NCBI GenBank assembly: GCA_015654795.1
Contig: JAATGF010000032.1
Span: forward strand, 1-49,120
Length of the DNA stretch: 49,120 nucleotides
Source: Bacteroidales bacterium
Lineage (GTDB): Bacteria > Bacteroidota > Bacteroidia > Bacteroidales > Prolixibacteraceae
Direction of reading: 5' to 3'
Shown: positions 1 to 7,609 of the stretch, in pieces
Position numbering within the stretch: the first letter of the stretch is position 1
Layout of the letters: the number at the start of each line of letters is the position of its first letter
The notes under the pieces: model-generated
Database searches by the model: none
What the model saw: the letters and a program-made list of their open reading frames with translations, nothing else
Told to the model about the DNA's origin: nothing
Position numbers and translations under genes: made by a program

Positions 1-466
1 GTTGGTCAGGACCAGATACGGAGGAAGTGGGGCGCCTTTATCGATAGATAAAGGTAGTGAAAAAACGTATAGTCCGGATTGACTTTTTCTGAGATGGACT
101 GAGATGGACGGCCGTGGACGATGCTTTTTCCGTGATTTATAATGATTAAAAAAAAGATGTGACTTCTTTTTCTCATTTTTCAATGACAAGCATTCATTTT
201 TATGTGAATGTTTGTCATTTTTGTTTGTAGGCAGTAATTGAATGGGTCAGATCCGTCAACTCACGGATTATTGGCTACGCCGATCTACGATTCATCTTCT
301 TTTGCTGTATGTATGCCGTGATCGTTTCATGTACAAACATTATTCAATCCGTATCTGCCTGAAACCGAAAAAACATTAGTTCGTAAAAAACTAAATATGA
401 TTTGCTTTTGTTATGAAGTTAAGATGTGTTTCAGACGGGAGAAATGTTTAAACAAAATATTTGAAG
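1..466. other. Intergenic region with hairpins, no gene seen
   Basis: No convincing coding region. Bases 35-54 form a short hairpin (CCTTTATC/GATAAAGG) that has a near copy at 48795-48815. Bases 90-120 carry three imperfect 10-bp units ending in TGGAC. A terminator-like hairpin at 182-224 is listed separately. From about 225 to the AraC-type gene I see nothing else that I can name. Confidence 0.6.
182..224 (+). terminator. Terminator-like hairpin
   Basis: Arms at 182-196 and 205-219 pair over 15 bp (one G-U) around an 8-nt loop and are followed by a T-rich run. It could end a gene lying left of the window. Confidence 0.6.
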
Positions 467-1039
467 ATGAAACTTTATATTCGATATGACTTCAGTATTG
501 TTGGTAAAAAATTGGTACAAGAATATCTGGACAGATTGCAATTGTCCTATTCTTTGAATGGCATAGGTGAAGTTGAATTAAATGGAACTATTCCAGACGA
601 GAAGTTAAAAGAACTTATTGCAGGGTTAAAACACTATGGTATTGAAATCGTTGAGAATGAAAAAAATATTCTTGTTCAAAAAATAAAAGATGCCATAATA
701 GAAATTGTGTATATGGATGATAAACTGCCACCGACGGAAAGCATTTCCTCATATTTAACCAATAAACTCAGATACAGATATGGTTATATCTCAAACCTAT
801 TCTCAAATACCACTTACACTTCTATTGAGAATTTTATTAAACTGCAGAAAACAGAGCGTGCCAAGCAACTTATTGCCACCTCAGACTTAACCTGTACTGA
901 AATTGCGTGGAAATTGAATTACAGTAGCGTGGCACATTTTAGCAGTCAATTTAAAAATGTGACAGGGCTTACGCCTACAACTTTCCAACGAATTATTAAA
1001 AAGCGGCGCGATGCCCGTAATAATGAGGAAGAACTTTAG
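467..1039 (+). CDS. AraC-type helix-turn-helix regulator
   Basis: A cytoplasmic transcription regulator of 190 residues. The C-terminal ~100 residues form an AraC DNA-binding domain: the first helix-turn-helix lies around residues 88-115, the second around 141-162 (TEIAWKLNYSS), followed by the typical F-K-x-x-x-G-x-T-P segment at 162-170. The first ~65 residues are a small alpha/beta domain without a recognisable sugar-binding cupin, so the signal it senses is unclear. The reading frame is open to a TTG at 461, but the ATG at 467 gives the more natural start (MKLYIRYDF). From memory, proteins of this exact build are common in Bacteroidota near stress genes. It is followed 54 bp later by a response regulator and a histidine kinase. 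I infer, without proof, that it may bind the 21-bp-spaced direct repeats found upstream of the stress genes of this window. Confidence 0.88.
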   Translation: MKLYIRYDFSIVGKKLVQEYLDRLQLSYSLNGIGEVELNGTIPDEKLKELIAGLKHYGIEIVENEKNILVQKIKDAIIEIVYMDDKLPPTESISSYLTNKLRYRYGYISNLFSNTTYTSIENFIKLQKTERAKQLIATSDLTCTEIAWKLNYSSVAHFSSQFKNVTGLTPTTFQRIIKKRRDARNNEEEL

Positions 1040-1093
1040 AAACAGAAGATTATTGGCAATATATTATTTAACAAATCACAAATACACCTACAC

Positions 1094-1540
1094 ATGCAAC
1101 AAGAATCAATTTATGTTCTACTTGCTGATGACGATGAGGACGATCGTCTTTTTTTCAAAGAAGCTTTTGATTCTATAAAAATAAAAACTATAGTTAAAAC
1201 GGTGAATGATGGGGTGGAATTAATGGACTACCTTACCCAAAGCAAAAATAAATTGCCTCATATACTTTTCCTTGACCTGAATATGCCACGTAAATCTGGA
1301 ATGGAATGTTTGTTGGATATCAAGCATTTAGAATATTTGAATGATGTCGCTATTGCAATTTATTCTACCTCGGCTTCAGAACAGGATATTGAAGATGCAT
1401 TTGTCAAAGGAGCAAACGTGTATATAAAAAAACCAAACGATATTGAAAAGCTTAAAAACTTGTTGGAGGAAGTAATAACTATGAACTGGCATTATCAGAC
1501 TTCAGGTCTAAACAGAGATGGTTTTTTATTAAGTCTTTAG
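1094..1540 (+). CDS. Single-domain response regulator (CheY/Rcp1-like)
   Basis: A receiver domain with no output domain (148 residues). The acidic pocket is seen at residues 12-14 (ADDDEDD), the phospho-acceptor is Asp61 in FLDLNMP, the conserved Ser/Thr lies in YSTSAS (about 90-95) and the conserved Lys in IKKP (about 112). The double-Asp start and the length fit the Rcp1-like group that pairs with PAS/CHASE-type hybrid or bacteriophytochrome-like kinases. It lies 16 bp upstream of a histidine kinase gene on the same strand, so the two are probably cotranscribed partners. With no DNA-binding domain it must pass its signal on by protein contact, perhaps to the adjacent AraC-type protein; that last step is inference. 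Confidence 0.92.
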   Translation: MQQESIYVLLADDDEDDRLFFKEAFDSIKIKTIVKTVNDGVELMDYLTQSKNKLPHILFLDLNMPRKSGMECLLDIKHLEYLNDVAIAIYSTSASEQDIEDAFVKGANVYIKKPNDIEKLKNLLEEVITMNWHYQTSGLNRDGFLLSL

Positions 1541-1556
1541 TTAATATTTATTCAAA

Positions 1557-3329
1557 ATGGGCAAATATTCTCTCTTTTTGCATTCCTCTTTTCTGAAAAC
1601 TATCTTTACGATATCATTTTTCCTATTGCTTTTTATTTCGAGCATATCATACAACCATACAAAATCTCTCAAAATATTAACTGAACTATTGGTTCATTCC
1701 TATAAAATTCAAATACAGCTTGAGCAGTTATTATCTTACGTTAAAGATGCTGAAACCGGGCAACGTGGCTATATTATTACCAATGACAGTACTTTTCTCG
1801 ATCCTTATATTCGGGGCCGCGAAAAAGTCAATAAATCCTTTATTGTCCTAAAAGAACTGATAAAAAACCAGCCAAAACAACAAGCAAATTTACAGGAACT
1901 TCGACATTTAATTGATGCGCGGTTTATTCGACTGGCAAATTCATTGGCATCAATTTCCGCTTACGGAACAACTCAGCTGTTAGGTGAAAATATGGTGAAA
2001 GGAAAAGAAATAATGGACTCAATCCGTTCACTTATAAACCAAATGATTGATTTGGAAATATCTTATTTCAACAGCCACCAGGCAAAGTATAACCGCGAAA
2101 TTTCATTTACACCCTTCATAACATTATTATTACTATTATTTTCACTGTTAATAATTATCCTTTCTTTTCTCAAAATAAATCAGGATTTAAATAATCTGAA
2201 AGATTCAAACGAGAAATTGCTGATTACAACAGAATCCATAAAGCACGCTGAAATAATTGGAGAATTTTGTACTTCAATCTGGGATATGAAAGCGAATAAA
2301 TTAATCTATTCCGATAATTTATACCGATTATTAGGATGTGAACCACAATCATTTGAACCTACAATTGACAATTATCTCGAATTTATTCACCCCGATGATA
2401 AGTCTATTATTTCCCGTGGTGCCAGGGACATTTTGTTCAACCATGATACTTATCCCCATTTTTATAGAGTAATTCGCAAAGATGATAAACAGCGATATTT
2501 TCAGTCTATGGGTAAATTTATTGGTAATAGTACACATATCAGTGTTATAAAAGATGTTACAGAAGCACATTTAAGTAGTTTAGTTTTGGAAGAAAGAAAT
2601 CGGGAACTGGAACAAAGTAATAAGGAACTTGCATATTTCAATCAAATCGCAAGCCATGATTTGCAGGAACCATTACGTAAAATACAAACATTTATATCAC
2701 TGCTTACAACAAAAGAATCGTCTGCTCTATCTGAAGTGGGGAAGGATTATTTTTCAAGAATCCAGACATCCGCTAACCGGATGCGAAAACTCATCGATGA
2801 TTTGCTTTTATTCTCCCGAACCAATAAAATTGATAAATCCTTTGAGGAAACTGATTTAAATCTGATACTTAAAAATGTTTTACTCGAATTGTCTACTTCA
2901 ATTGAGGAAAAAAGGGCAGATATTAAATCGGATTTATTGCCCGTCCTCAAGGTGATTCCATTCCAAATATATCAATTATTTCAAAATCTGATCAGCAATT
3001 CGCTGAAATACAGTAAACCTGACGTTCTTCCATTCATTAATTTTAATTGTGAAAAGATTACAGCCAAATCATATCCGATTCTGAAAACTTCTTCAAACAA
3101 CGTGTATTATAAAATCTCTGTTAAAGATAATGGTTTGGGGTTTGAACAACAATATGCGGAAAAAATATTTACCATATTTAAACGATTACATACTTCGGCT
3201 GAATACCCCGGAACAGGTATGGGGCTTTCTATTTGCAAGAAAATTGTGGAGAACCATTCCGGCTTTATTTTTGCAGAAGGGTGGCCTGGTATCGGCTCCG
3301 TTTTTACTATATTTCTTCCTGCAGAATAG
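1557..3329 (+). CDS. CHASE3-PAS sensor histidine kinase
   Basis: A membrane-bound sensor kinase of 590 residues. In order: transmembrane helix at about 13-31, CHASE3 extracytoplasmic sensor domain at about 35-175 (DAETGQRGYIIT is the family hallmark), second transmembrane helix at 184-205, a PAS domain at about 235-335, HisKA dimerisation domain with phospho-acceptor His367 in SHDLQEP, and a HATPase domain with N box around 477-485, G1 box DNGLGF at 524-529 and G2 box GTGMGLS at 552-558. All catalytic motifs are intact. It starts 16 bp after the single-domain response regulator, its likely phosphorylation target. The ligand of the CHASE3 domain cannot be told from sequence. Confidence 0.94.
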   Translation: MGKYSLFLHSSFLKTIFTISFFLLLFISSISYNHTKSLKILTELLVHSYKIQIQLEQLLSYVKDAETGQRGYIITNDSTFLDPYIRGREKVNKSFIVLKELIKNQPKQQANLQELRHLIDARFIRLANSLASISAYGTTQLLGENMVKGKEIMDSIRSLINQMIDLEISYFNSHQAKYNREISFTPFITLLLLLFSLLIIILSFLKINQDLNNLKDSNEKLLITTESIKHAEIIGEFCTSIWDMKANKLIYSDNLYRLLGCEPQSFEPTIDNYLEFIHPDDKSIISRGARDILFNHDTYPHFYRVIRKDDKQRYFQSMGKFIGNSTHISVIKDVTEAHLSSLVLEERNRELEQSNKELAYFNQIASHDLQEPLRKIQTFISLLTTKESSALSEVGKDYFSRIQTSANRMRKLIDDLLLFSRTNKIDKSFEETDLNLILKNVLLELSTSIEEKRADIKSDLLPVLKVIPFQIYQLFQNLISNSLKYSKPDVLPFINFNCEKITAKSYPILKTSSNNVYYKISVKDNGLGFEQQYAEKIFTIFKRLHTSAEYPGTGMGLSICKKIVENHSGFIFAEGWPGIGSVFTIFLPAE

Positions 3330-3404
3330 ATAATTCTTTTCATTATCAACCTGATAAACCTAAAATTGAAATCGCTTAATTGCTATACTATTTTGAATGG
3401 AATG

Positions 3405-3460
3405 TTATAACATTTTACTGGATTCATGTAAAACATTTGAAAATTGGTTCTTTATTTTTG
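3405..3460 (+). promoter_or_regulatory. Stress-type promoter with 21-bp direct repeat (site 1)
   Basis: Hexamers TTATAA (3405-3410) and ATGTAA (3426-3431) lie 21 bp apart, with TTT at 3414-3416 between them. A perfect TAnnTTTG box (TATTTTTG, 3453-3460) begins 18 bp after the 30-bp element. It precedes the SDR gene by about 50 bp. It is one of six matching arrangements in the window. Confidence 0.65.
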
Positions 3461-3511
3461 TATCCTATTCAATTCTATATTGTAAACATTTAGTAAAGAA
3501 TTCAGTTAGCC

Positions 3512-4363
3512 ATGAACGAAAAACCAAAAAATATTCCTGATCAGTCACAGCAAAGACCGGGATTTGAAGAGAAAATGCACCCACAGCCAGAAGTGATCAG
3601 ACAAGACTATAAAGGCAGTGACAGACTTAAAAAGAAAGTTGCATTAATAACCGGAGGTGATTCCGGCATTGGAAGATCAATTGCCGTACATTTTGCACGG
3701 GAAGGCGCTGATATATCCATTGTTTATCTTAAAGAGGATGAAGACGCGTTGAAAACCAAAGAACTTGTAGAAGCGGAAGGCAAACGTTGTCTGATTATCG
3801 CGGGGAATATAAAGGATGAGAAATTTTGTGATAAAGCGATTGAAAAGACGGCCAAAGAACTTGGCGCAATCAACATTCTTGTCAACAATGCAGCCGAGCA
3901 GCATGAAGCTGATAATCTTGAAGAACCGGATCTTTCATTAATGCAGGAAAGTTTTAAAACCAATGTATTTGGTATGTTTTATATTATCCCAAAGGCATTA
4001 CCATATATGAAAGAAGGCGATTCGATTATTAATACTACCAGTGTTACTTCTTACCGGGGTAGCGCTCATTTGATCGACTATTCATCAACAAAAGGGGCAA
4101 TTACCTCTTTTACGCGTTCTTTAAGCATAAATCTTGCGGATCGGAAAATCAGGGTTAACGGAGTTGCTCCCGGCCCAATATGGACACCACTCATTCCTTC
4201 CACTCTGGATAATGTTTCTGAATTTGGCAAGAAAACTGCTCTCGGAAGGCCAGGCCAACCAAGCGAAGTGGGTCCGGCATATGTGTTTCTTGCGTCTGAG
4301 GATGCAAGTTATATTACAGGTCATGTTCTCCATATCAATGGCGGAGATTTTGTCAGTTCGTAG
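3512..4363 (+). CDS. SDR family oxidoreductase (YghA/YhdF-like)
   Basis: An NAD(P)-dependent short-chain dehydrogenase of 283 residues. Cofactor motif TGGDSGIG lies at 47-54, NNAA at 125-128, catalytic Ser near 177 and the Tyr190/Lys194 pair (YSSTK). The ~40-residue N-terminal extension rich in Pro and Gln (QSQQRPGFEEKMHPQPE) marks the YghA/YhdF/GsiB-neighbour type, which in many bacteria is induced by general, osmotic or desiccation stress; the substrate is not established by sequence. It heads the stress island and has its own promoter with the 21-bp repeat element. Downstream, CCGAAA/TTTCGG at about 4397-4420 forms a weak hairpin. Confidence 0.92.
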   Translation: MNEKPKNIPDQSQQRPGFEEKMHPQPEVIRQDYKGSDRLKKKVALITGGDSGIGRSIAVHFAREGADISIVYLKEDEDALKTKELVEAEGKRCLIIAGNIKDEKFCDKAIEKTAKELGAINILVNNAAEQHEADNLEEPDLSLMQESFKTNVFGMFYIIPKALPYMKEGDSIINTTSVTSYRGSAHLIDYSSTKGAITSFTRSLSINLADRKIRVNGVAPGPIWTPLIPSTLDNVSEFGKKTALGRPGQPSEVGPAYVFLASEDASYITGHVLHINGGDFVSS

Positions 4364-4472
4364 GAAACGTTCCTCCTTCGATGAAAAAAGCTTACCCCGA
4401 AAGTACCGATGATATTTCGGCATAAAGCACTTTATATTAACGTATAAAATTGTATTAAAACATAAATAATCA

Positions 4473-4655
4473 ATGAAAAGAATTTCTAATATACATAGAG
4501 GGCTCCTTCTTCTTTTACTATATTCAGTTGTAACTTCATGTGATGTTATAACCGGAATATTTAAAGCAGGAATGGGATTCGGGATTTTTATTGTAGTGGC
4601 AATTATTATTGGCATAGCATTTTTAATATTTCGTATTACCGGAAATAAAAAGTAA
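4473..4655 (+). CDS. Small lipoprotein with one membrane helix
   Basis: A 60-residue protein. A hydrophobic signal at about 10-22 ends in a lipobox-like VVTSC (Cys23), so it is probably lipid-anchored. A second strongly hydrophobic stretch at about 32-55 (glycine- and isoleucine-rich) could span the membrane, followed by a basic end GNKK. I do not recognise a named family; small membrane peptides of this form are frequent in Bacteroidota stress clusters. It lies 109 bp after the SDR gene on the same strand and could share its transcript. Confidence 0.7.
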   Translation: MKRISNIHRGLLLLLLYSVVTSCDVITGIFKAGMGFGIFIVVAIIIGIAFLIFRITGNKK

Positions 4656-4739
4656 CAATAAAGCCTTCGCTATTATATAAACCCACCTTATTTTAAATGA
4701 CATAAAGCATTTTGAAAATGCAAACAGATTGTGGAATTG

Positions 4740-4796
4740 ATGTAAACCTTTTCTGAAATTGTATAAAGCATCTCATCCCGGCTGTATCTATCTTTG
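4740..4796 (+). promoter_or_regulatory. Stress-type promoter with 21-bp direct repeat (site 2)
   Basis: Hexamers ATGTAA (4740-4745) and GTATAA (4761-4766) are 21 bp apart; TATCTTTG (4789-4796) is a perfect -7 box 19 bp after the element. It precedes the YciF-like gene by about 105 bp. Confidence 0.7.
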
Positions 4797-4901
4797 AACT
4801 GTAAATATTATAATTGTGAATGCGATAAGCATAGCCTTTTATATATTTATATTTCACCTCGGAAGTAAAAACAGTATAAATCAGAATTAAAAAACAAAGT
4901 T

Positions 4902-5465
4902 ATGGAAACAAACATTTATTCGAATGATCCGCAATCATCCAGAGATGCAGTAATGCGTTCCACTCAACTGATGAGTTTATTTGGAGATGGATTGAGAGAT
5001 ATTTTGGGGGCAGAGAAAGCAATAATAAAATCACTTCCCAGGATGGTTGAAAATGCAACGTCGAAGGAGCTCAGTGATGCCTTACAAAATCATCTTGAAG
5101 AAACGAAAAATCAGGTCAACCGTTTAATGCAAATATTCGATGTGACAGGAATAAACGGATCGGCAAAAGAGTGTGAAGCAATGGAAGGACTGATCAAAGA
5201 AGCCGAAGAAATAATGGATAACTGTGAAGTTGGATCAATGCGTGATGCGGGTATAATTTCAGCTGCTCAGAAAATTGAGCATTACGAAATTGCTTCGTAC
5301 GGGACTCTTCGCCAATTTGCAGAAACACTTGATATGGAAGATGTAGCTGTCTTGTTGAATCAAACGCTTGAAGAAGAAAAAGCTGCAGATGAAGAATTAT
5401 CGGCGATTGCAACTACAACTATCAATATTGAAGCCGCCAATACAAAAAATGGGGATATAAATTGA
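4902..5465 (+). CDS. YciF-like (DUF892) ferritin-fold protein
   Basis: A 187-residue, mostly helical protein of the DUF892/YciE-YciF family, whose crystal structures show a ferritin-like four-helix bundle. The hallmark start of the domain is at about 24-40 (LFGDGLRDILGAEKAI). Acidic and His residues that could bind metal are spread over the helices: E38 region, E81-E82, the AQKIEHYEIASY segment near 124-135, and the EEEKAADEEL segment near 160-170. The family is induced by osmotic and other stresses in enterobacteria; its biochemical job is unclear. It has its own promoter with the 21-bp repeat element and is closed by a good terminator. Confidence 0.9.
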   Translation: METNIYSNDPQSSRDAVMRSTQLMSLFGDGLRDILGAEKAIIKSLPRMVENATSKELSDALQNHLEETKNQVNRLMQIFDVTGINGSAKECEAMEGLIKEAEEIMDNCEVGSMRDAGIISAAQKIEHYEIASYGTLRQFAETLDMEDVAVLLNQTLEEEKAADEELSAIATTTINIEAANTKNGDIN

Positions 5466-5483
5466 TGCTGAAATCGCAAATGA

Positions 5484-5519
5484 AAAAAAGCGTGATTAAC
5501 TGAATGACTGCGCTTTTTT
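5484..5519 (+). terminator. Intrinsic terminator after the YciF-like gene
   Basis: Arms AAAAAAGCG and CGCTTTTTT flank an 18-nt loop; the T-run lies within the right arm. It starts about 20 bp after the stop codon. Confidence 0.7.
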
Positions 5520-5604
5520 AGGCTCTATGACTGGACTCCAAGGTAATCATTTGGTACGTAAATATTTAGAGATTATTTTGTTTAATTCTTAAAAACACTT
5601 TATC

Positions 5605-5790
5605 ATGGCAAAGTATTCGAAAAAATCGCAGGATAAAATTGGCGAAGTAATGAAAGAATTTAAAGAAGGAACTTTGAAATCAGGGAAAGATGGCAAAGGT
5701 GGTAAGGTAAAAAACCGGAAACAGGCCATTGCTATCGGAATTAGTGAAGCCCGGGAGGCAGGAGGAAAAGTACCATCAAAGAAAAAATAA
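5605..5790 (+). CDS. DUF6496 small basic protein
   Basis: A 61-residue Lys/Gly-rich protein. The body KIGEVMKEFKEGTLKSG and the end RKQAIAIGISEAREAG match the small conserved family known as DUF6496, often found near stress or DNA-repair genes; no function is established. The pattern of an amphipathic helix, a flexible GKDGKGGK linker and a second helix suggests a nucleic-acid or membrane contact, but that is inference. A short hairpin (GTAAGGT/ACCTTAC) sits just after the stop. I see no copy of the 21-bp repeat operator in front of it. Confidence 0.82.
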   Translation: MAKYSKKSQDKIGEVMKEFKEGTLKSGKDGKGGKVKNRKQAIAIGISEAREAGGKVPSKKK

Positions 5791-5911
5791 GTAAGGTTAC
5801 AGTACCTTACTCAAACTTATACAAATCCATATGAAAGGATGAGGAGGTAATGAACATAGAAGAAGAGGAATGGTTACAATTTAATCATTCACTCTTCTTT
5901 CTGTTTTTGAC

Positions 5912-6167
5912 TTATGATTTTCCCTCAATGATCTTTTTGATGTTTACTCCTTTGCCCAGCACGGGTTTCCATAAATCACCCTTCTTTTTAACCCGTACAA
6001 GTATATTTTTAATTGTAAATTGTTGGGGGAAAAGATTTTCGTTTACTTCGCTCCATTCCAAAGGAGTTGAAACTGTTGCGCCTTGTTTGGGCCTTACAGA
6101 ATAAGGCGCAGCGAGTGTTTGTCCGATCCTGTTTTGAAGGAAGTCAATATAAACGCGGTGTTGCCGC
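5912..6167 (-). pseudogene. ligD: 3' remnant of ligD (ligase D polymerase domain)
   Basis: Read on the minus strand, this stretch encodes an open frame that matches the C-terminal end of the LigD polymerase (primase-like) domain very closely. From its start it runs RQHRVYIDFLQNRIGQTLAA, then PYSVRPKQGATVSTPLEW and the end KKGDLWKPVLGKGVNIKKI before a TAA at 5912-5914. These are among the most conserved blocks of that domain. An in-frame TAG at 6168-6170 lies directly before it and no homologous sequence is seen further upstream, so about 85 codons of an originally far longer gene remain. LigD works with Ku in non-homologous end joining. This remnant cannot be functional, because the catalytic parts of the polymerase and the ligase and nuclease domains are missing. 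Confidence 0.82.
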
Positions 6168-6170
6168 TAT

Positions 6171-6467
6171 TGCAGGGATTATTAACCAAGATTCCGCATA
6201 GTCGGAAACAGAACACATTGTCGATTAGATAAAACGTCCATATAGATTCTCCAAACTACACGTTATAGTGCCATTTAGATGAATGATTTCAGATTTCAAC
6301 ATAGGACATTGTATTACTCACGTTCCTTAAGCTGATGAGATGGTTTCTGTACTAATACCAAAGAGGAAGTTACTTACCGATCCTAAAAACAGGATGTCAT
6401 CGTTTTGATATCAGTACATATTATCCTTATAATATGGTAATTAGTACTTTTTCTCGTATGGAAATTA
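6171..6467. other. Intergenic region, nothing recognised
   Basis: Between the ligD remnant and the next promoter I see only many stop codons in all frames. It may be decayed coding sequence, but I could not match it to a family. Confidence 0.4.
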
Positions 6468-6524
6468 TATAACAGTTTCCTATAATGATGTAATGCTTAA
6501 CCATTCAGCCGGCCATACATTTGC
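6468..6524 (+). promoter_or_regulatory. Stress-type promoter with 21-bp direct repeat (site 3)
   Basis: Hexamers ATATAA (6468-6473) and ATGTAA (6489-6494) are 21 bp apart with CAGTTTC after the first; TACATTTG (6517-6524) is a perfect -7 box 19 bp after the element. It precedes a 55-codon gene by 24 bp. Confidence 0.72.
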
Positions 6525-6548
6525 TATGTAAACTTTAAAATTAAAAAA

Positions 6549-6716
6549 ATGAAAGAAGACGAAAAAGGCCGTGAAAGTCAGGAAGACCAAAGACGCCAGC
6601 AGGATCAAAGAACTCACGAAACAAAAGGTAGAAGTGAGTCCTCATCACAAAAAACATCAAAAAGTGGAACCTCTAAGAGTGGTGGAAAATCCCAGGGGAG
6701 TTCGCGTAAAAGTTAA
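6549..6716 (+). CDS. Very hydrophilic 55-residue Ser/Lys/Gln-rich protein
   Basis: A short frame starting at an ATG 24 bp after a strong -7 box and ending at TAA. The product has almost no hydrophobic residues: the first half is Glu/Gln/Arg-rich (QEDQRRQQDQRTHETKG) and the second is a Ser/Lys/Gly repeat (SKSGTSKSGGKSQGSSRKS). It is predicted to be disordered, like hydrophilins or small desiccation proteins; I know no named family. Evidence that it is real is the well-placed promoter with the shared 21-bp direct repeat, a clean frame and a hairpin 15 bp after the stop. Confidence 0.7.
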   Translation: MKEDEKGRESQEDQRRQQDQRTHETKGRSESSSQKTSKSGTSKSGGKSQGSSRKS

Positions 6717-6730
6717 TTGATATTTGAAAT

Positions 6731-6793
6731 GATAAGGGCGTTTACCAGCGATTCCAACCGGAAGATTGGGCATCAAGGTAAATGCCCTTTATC
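6731..6793 (+). terminator. Hairpin after the 55-codon gene
   Basis: GATAAGGGCGTTTACC (6731-6746) pairs with GGTAAATGCCCTTTATC (6777-6793), with one bulge and one mismatch, around a 30-nt loop. There is no strong T-run, so termination is uncertain. Confidence 0.4.
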
Positions 6794-6854
6794 GTGCCAA
6801 TAAAGATATAAAAGTCGGATTATTTGGATTATTTATATTTACACACCGCCGGTA

Positions 6855-7034
6855 ATGAACTATGGAGGCATTCCAGGAATGTTTTTATCCCTTCCGATCA
6901 TTGCAATTGCAAAACTAATTTTTGATCATATACAAGTTTTGCAGCCATGGGGTTTTCTTTTAGGTGATACGATGCCAGATGAACAGAAATCTCAATCGGC
7001 CCTACCTAAAGACGAGAACCAGAACAGTCAGTAA
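6855..7034 (+). pseudogene. 3' remnant of an AI-2E/PerM-type transporter
   Basis: A 59-codon frame whose product begins MNYGGIPGMFLSLPIIAIAK and continues with LIFDHIQVLQPWGFLLGD. This is the C-terminal signature of the AI-2E transporter family (PerM/TqsA, normally ~350 residues with about eight membrane helices): the G-I-P-G-M-F/I-L loop, the last helix, and the FDH...P.GFLLGD end. It closes with a polar tail ending NQNSQ. The upstream helices are absent, and the bases before the ATG have no matching frame. I read it as the tail of a deleted gene. Whether the short frame is still translated is unknown. Confidence 0.78.
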
Positions 7035-7055
7035 TATAGGAAAATGATGAGAATT

Positions 7056-7112
7056 ATATAACACTTTCATGCAATAATGTAATGTTTTTAGGCTTAAGGG
7101 CACGTATTTTTG
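7056..7112 (+). promoter_or_regulatory. Stress-type promoter with 21-bp direct repeat (site 4)
   Basis: Hexamers ATATAA (7056-7061) and ATGTAA (7077-7082) lie 21 bp apart with CACTTTC after the first; TATTTTTG (7105-7112) is a perfect -7 box 19 bp after the element. It precedes the acidic-protein gene by 27 bp. Confidence 0.72.
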
Positions 7113-7139
7113 ATTTACAAACTTTAAAACTTTTAAAAG

Positions 7140-7526
7140 ATGAAAGAATATATCGAAGACCAGGAAATTTCCCGCAATAGAGAATATACTGAAGACACAG
7201 GTATTGACACTGATAGTAATGATCCAGAATATAGCAGAAATGCTCCCGAGGGTGTTAATCCGGATGCCTACATCCCATCGCATGAAGACGATGATGAAAT
7301 TGAAGATGATATCGATGATCTTGAGAATGAAGATGATGAAGATTTGGATCAAAATTTCAATAATGCTATCGATGAGGATGATACCGAAAAGAATCAACCG
7401 GGTGAACAAAATGACACACCGCGGCGGGAGGAACAAACAGATATTCCAATTGAATTCCCAGACAGGGGACACGAGCACGACTATAAAATACCGGAAGCCG
7501 ATCACAATCAAGGGTTAGATATTTAA
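7140..7526 (+). CDS. Highly acidic small protein
   Basis: A 128-residue protein without signal peptide or membrane segment. It is extremely acidic: residues about 50-84 are a run of Asp/Glu (HEDDDEIEDDIDDLENEDDE), and the ends are polar with Asn, Pro and Gln. No named family is recognised. The composition suggests a disordered cytoplasmic protein that could bind cations or basic partners; this is inference. It has its own promoter with the shared 21-bp repeat. The opposite-strand frame over the same bases (Ile/Phe-rich) is only the mirror of the Asp/Glu codons. Confidence 0.8.
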   Translation: MKEYIEDQEISRNREYTEDTGIDTDSNDPEYSRNAPEGVNPDAYIPSHEDDDEIEDDIDDLENEDDEDLDQNFNNAIDEDDTEKNQPGEQNDTPRREEQTDIPIEFPDRGHEHDYKIPEADHNQGLDI

Positions 7527-7609
7527 GGAACAAAAAGATTCTTAACGTATCGGGTTGTTATCAATCAGAGAATTATGGTTTAAATTTTAATAACTTAAAA
7601 ATAAACATC

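Noticed and set aside
4121-4615. Minus-strand frame of 164 codons across the SDR end and the small lipoprotein
   Set aside because: It overlaps two better-supported genes and its product matches nothing I recognise.
5551-5580. Possible seventh 21-bp-repeat site before the DUF6496 gene
   Set aside because: The first half (AGGTAATCATTT) fits, but the second hexamer and the -7 spacing do not.
5850-6104. Plus-strand frame of 84 codons with a strong GGAGG upstream
   Set aside because: The opposite strand encodes the ligD remnant with clear family motifs, which explains the open frame. Shine-Dalgarno sequences carry little weight in Bacteroidota.
7002-7511. Minus-strand frame rich in Ile/Phe opposite the acidic gene
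   Set aside because: It mirrors Asp/Glu codons of the real gene, has no promoter and overlaps the stress-type promoter on the plus strand.
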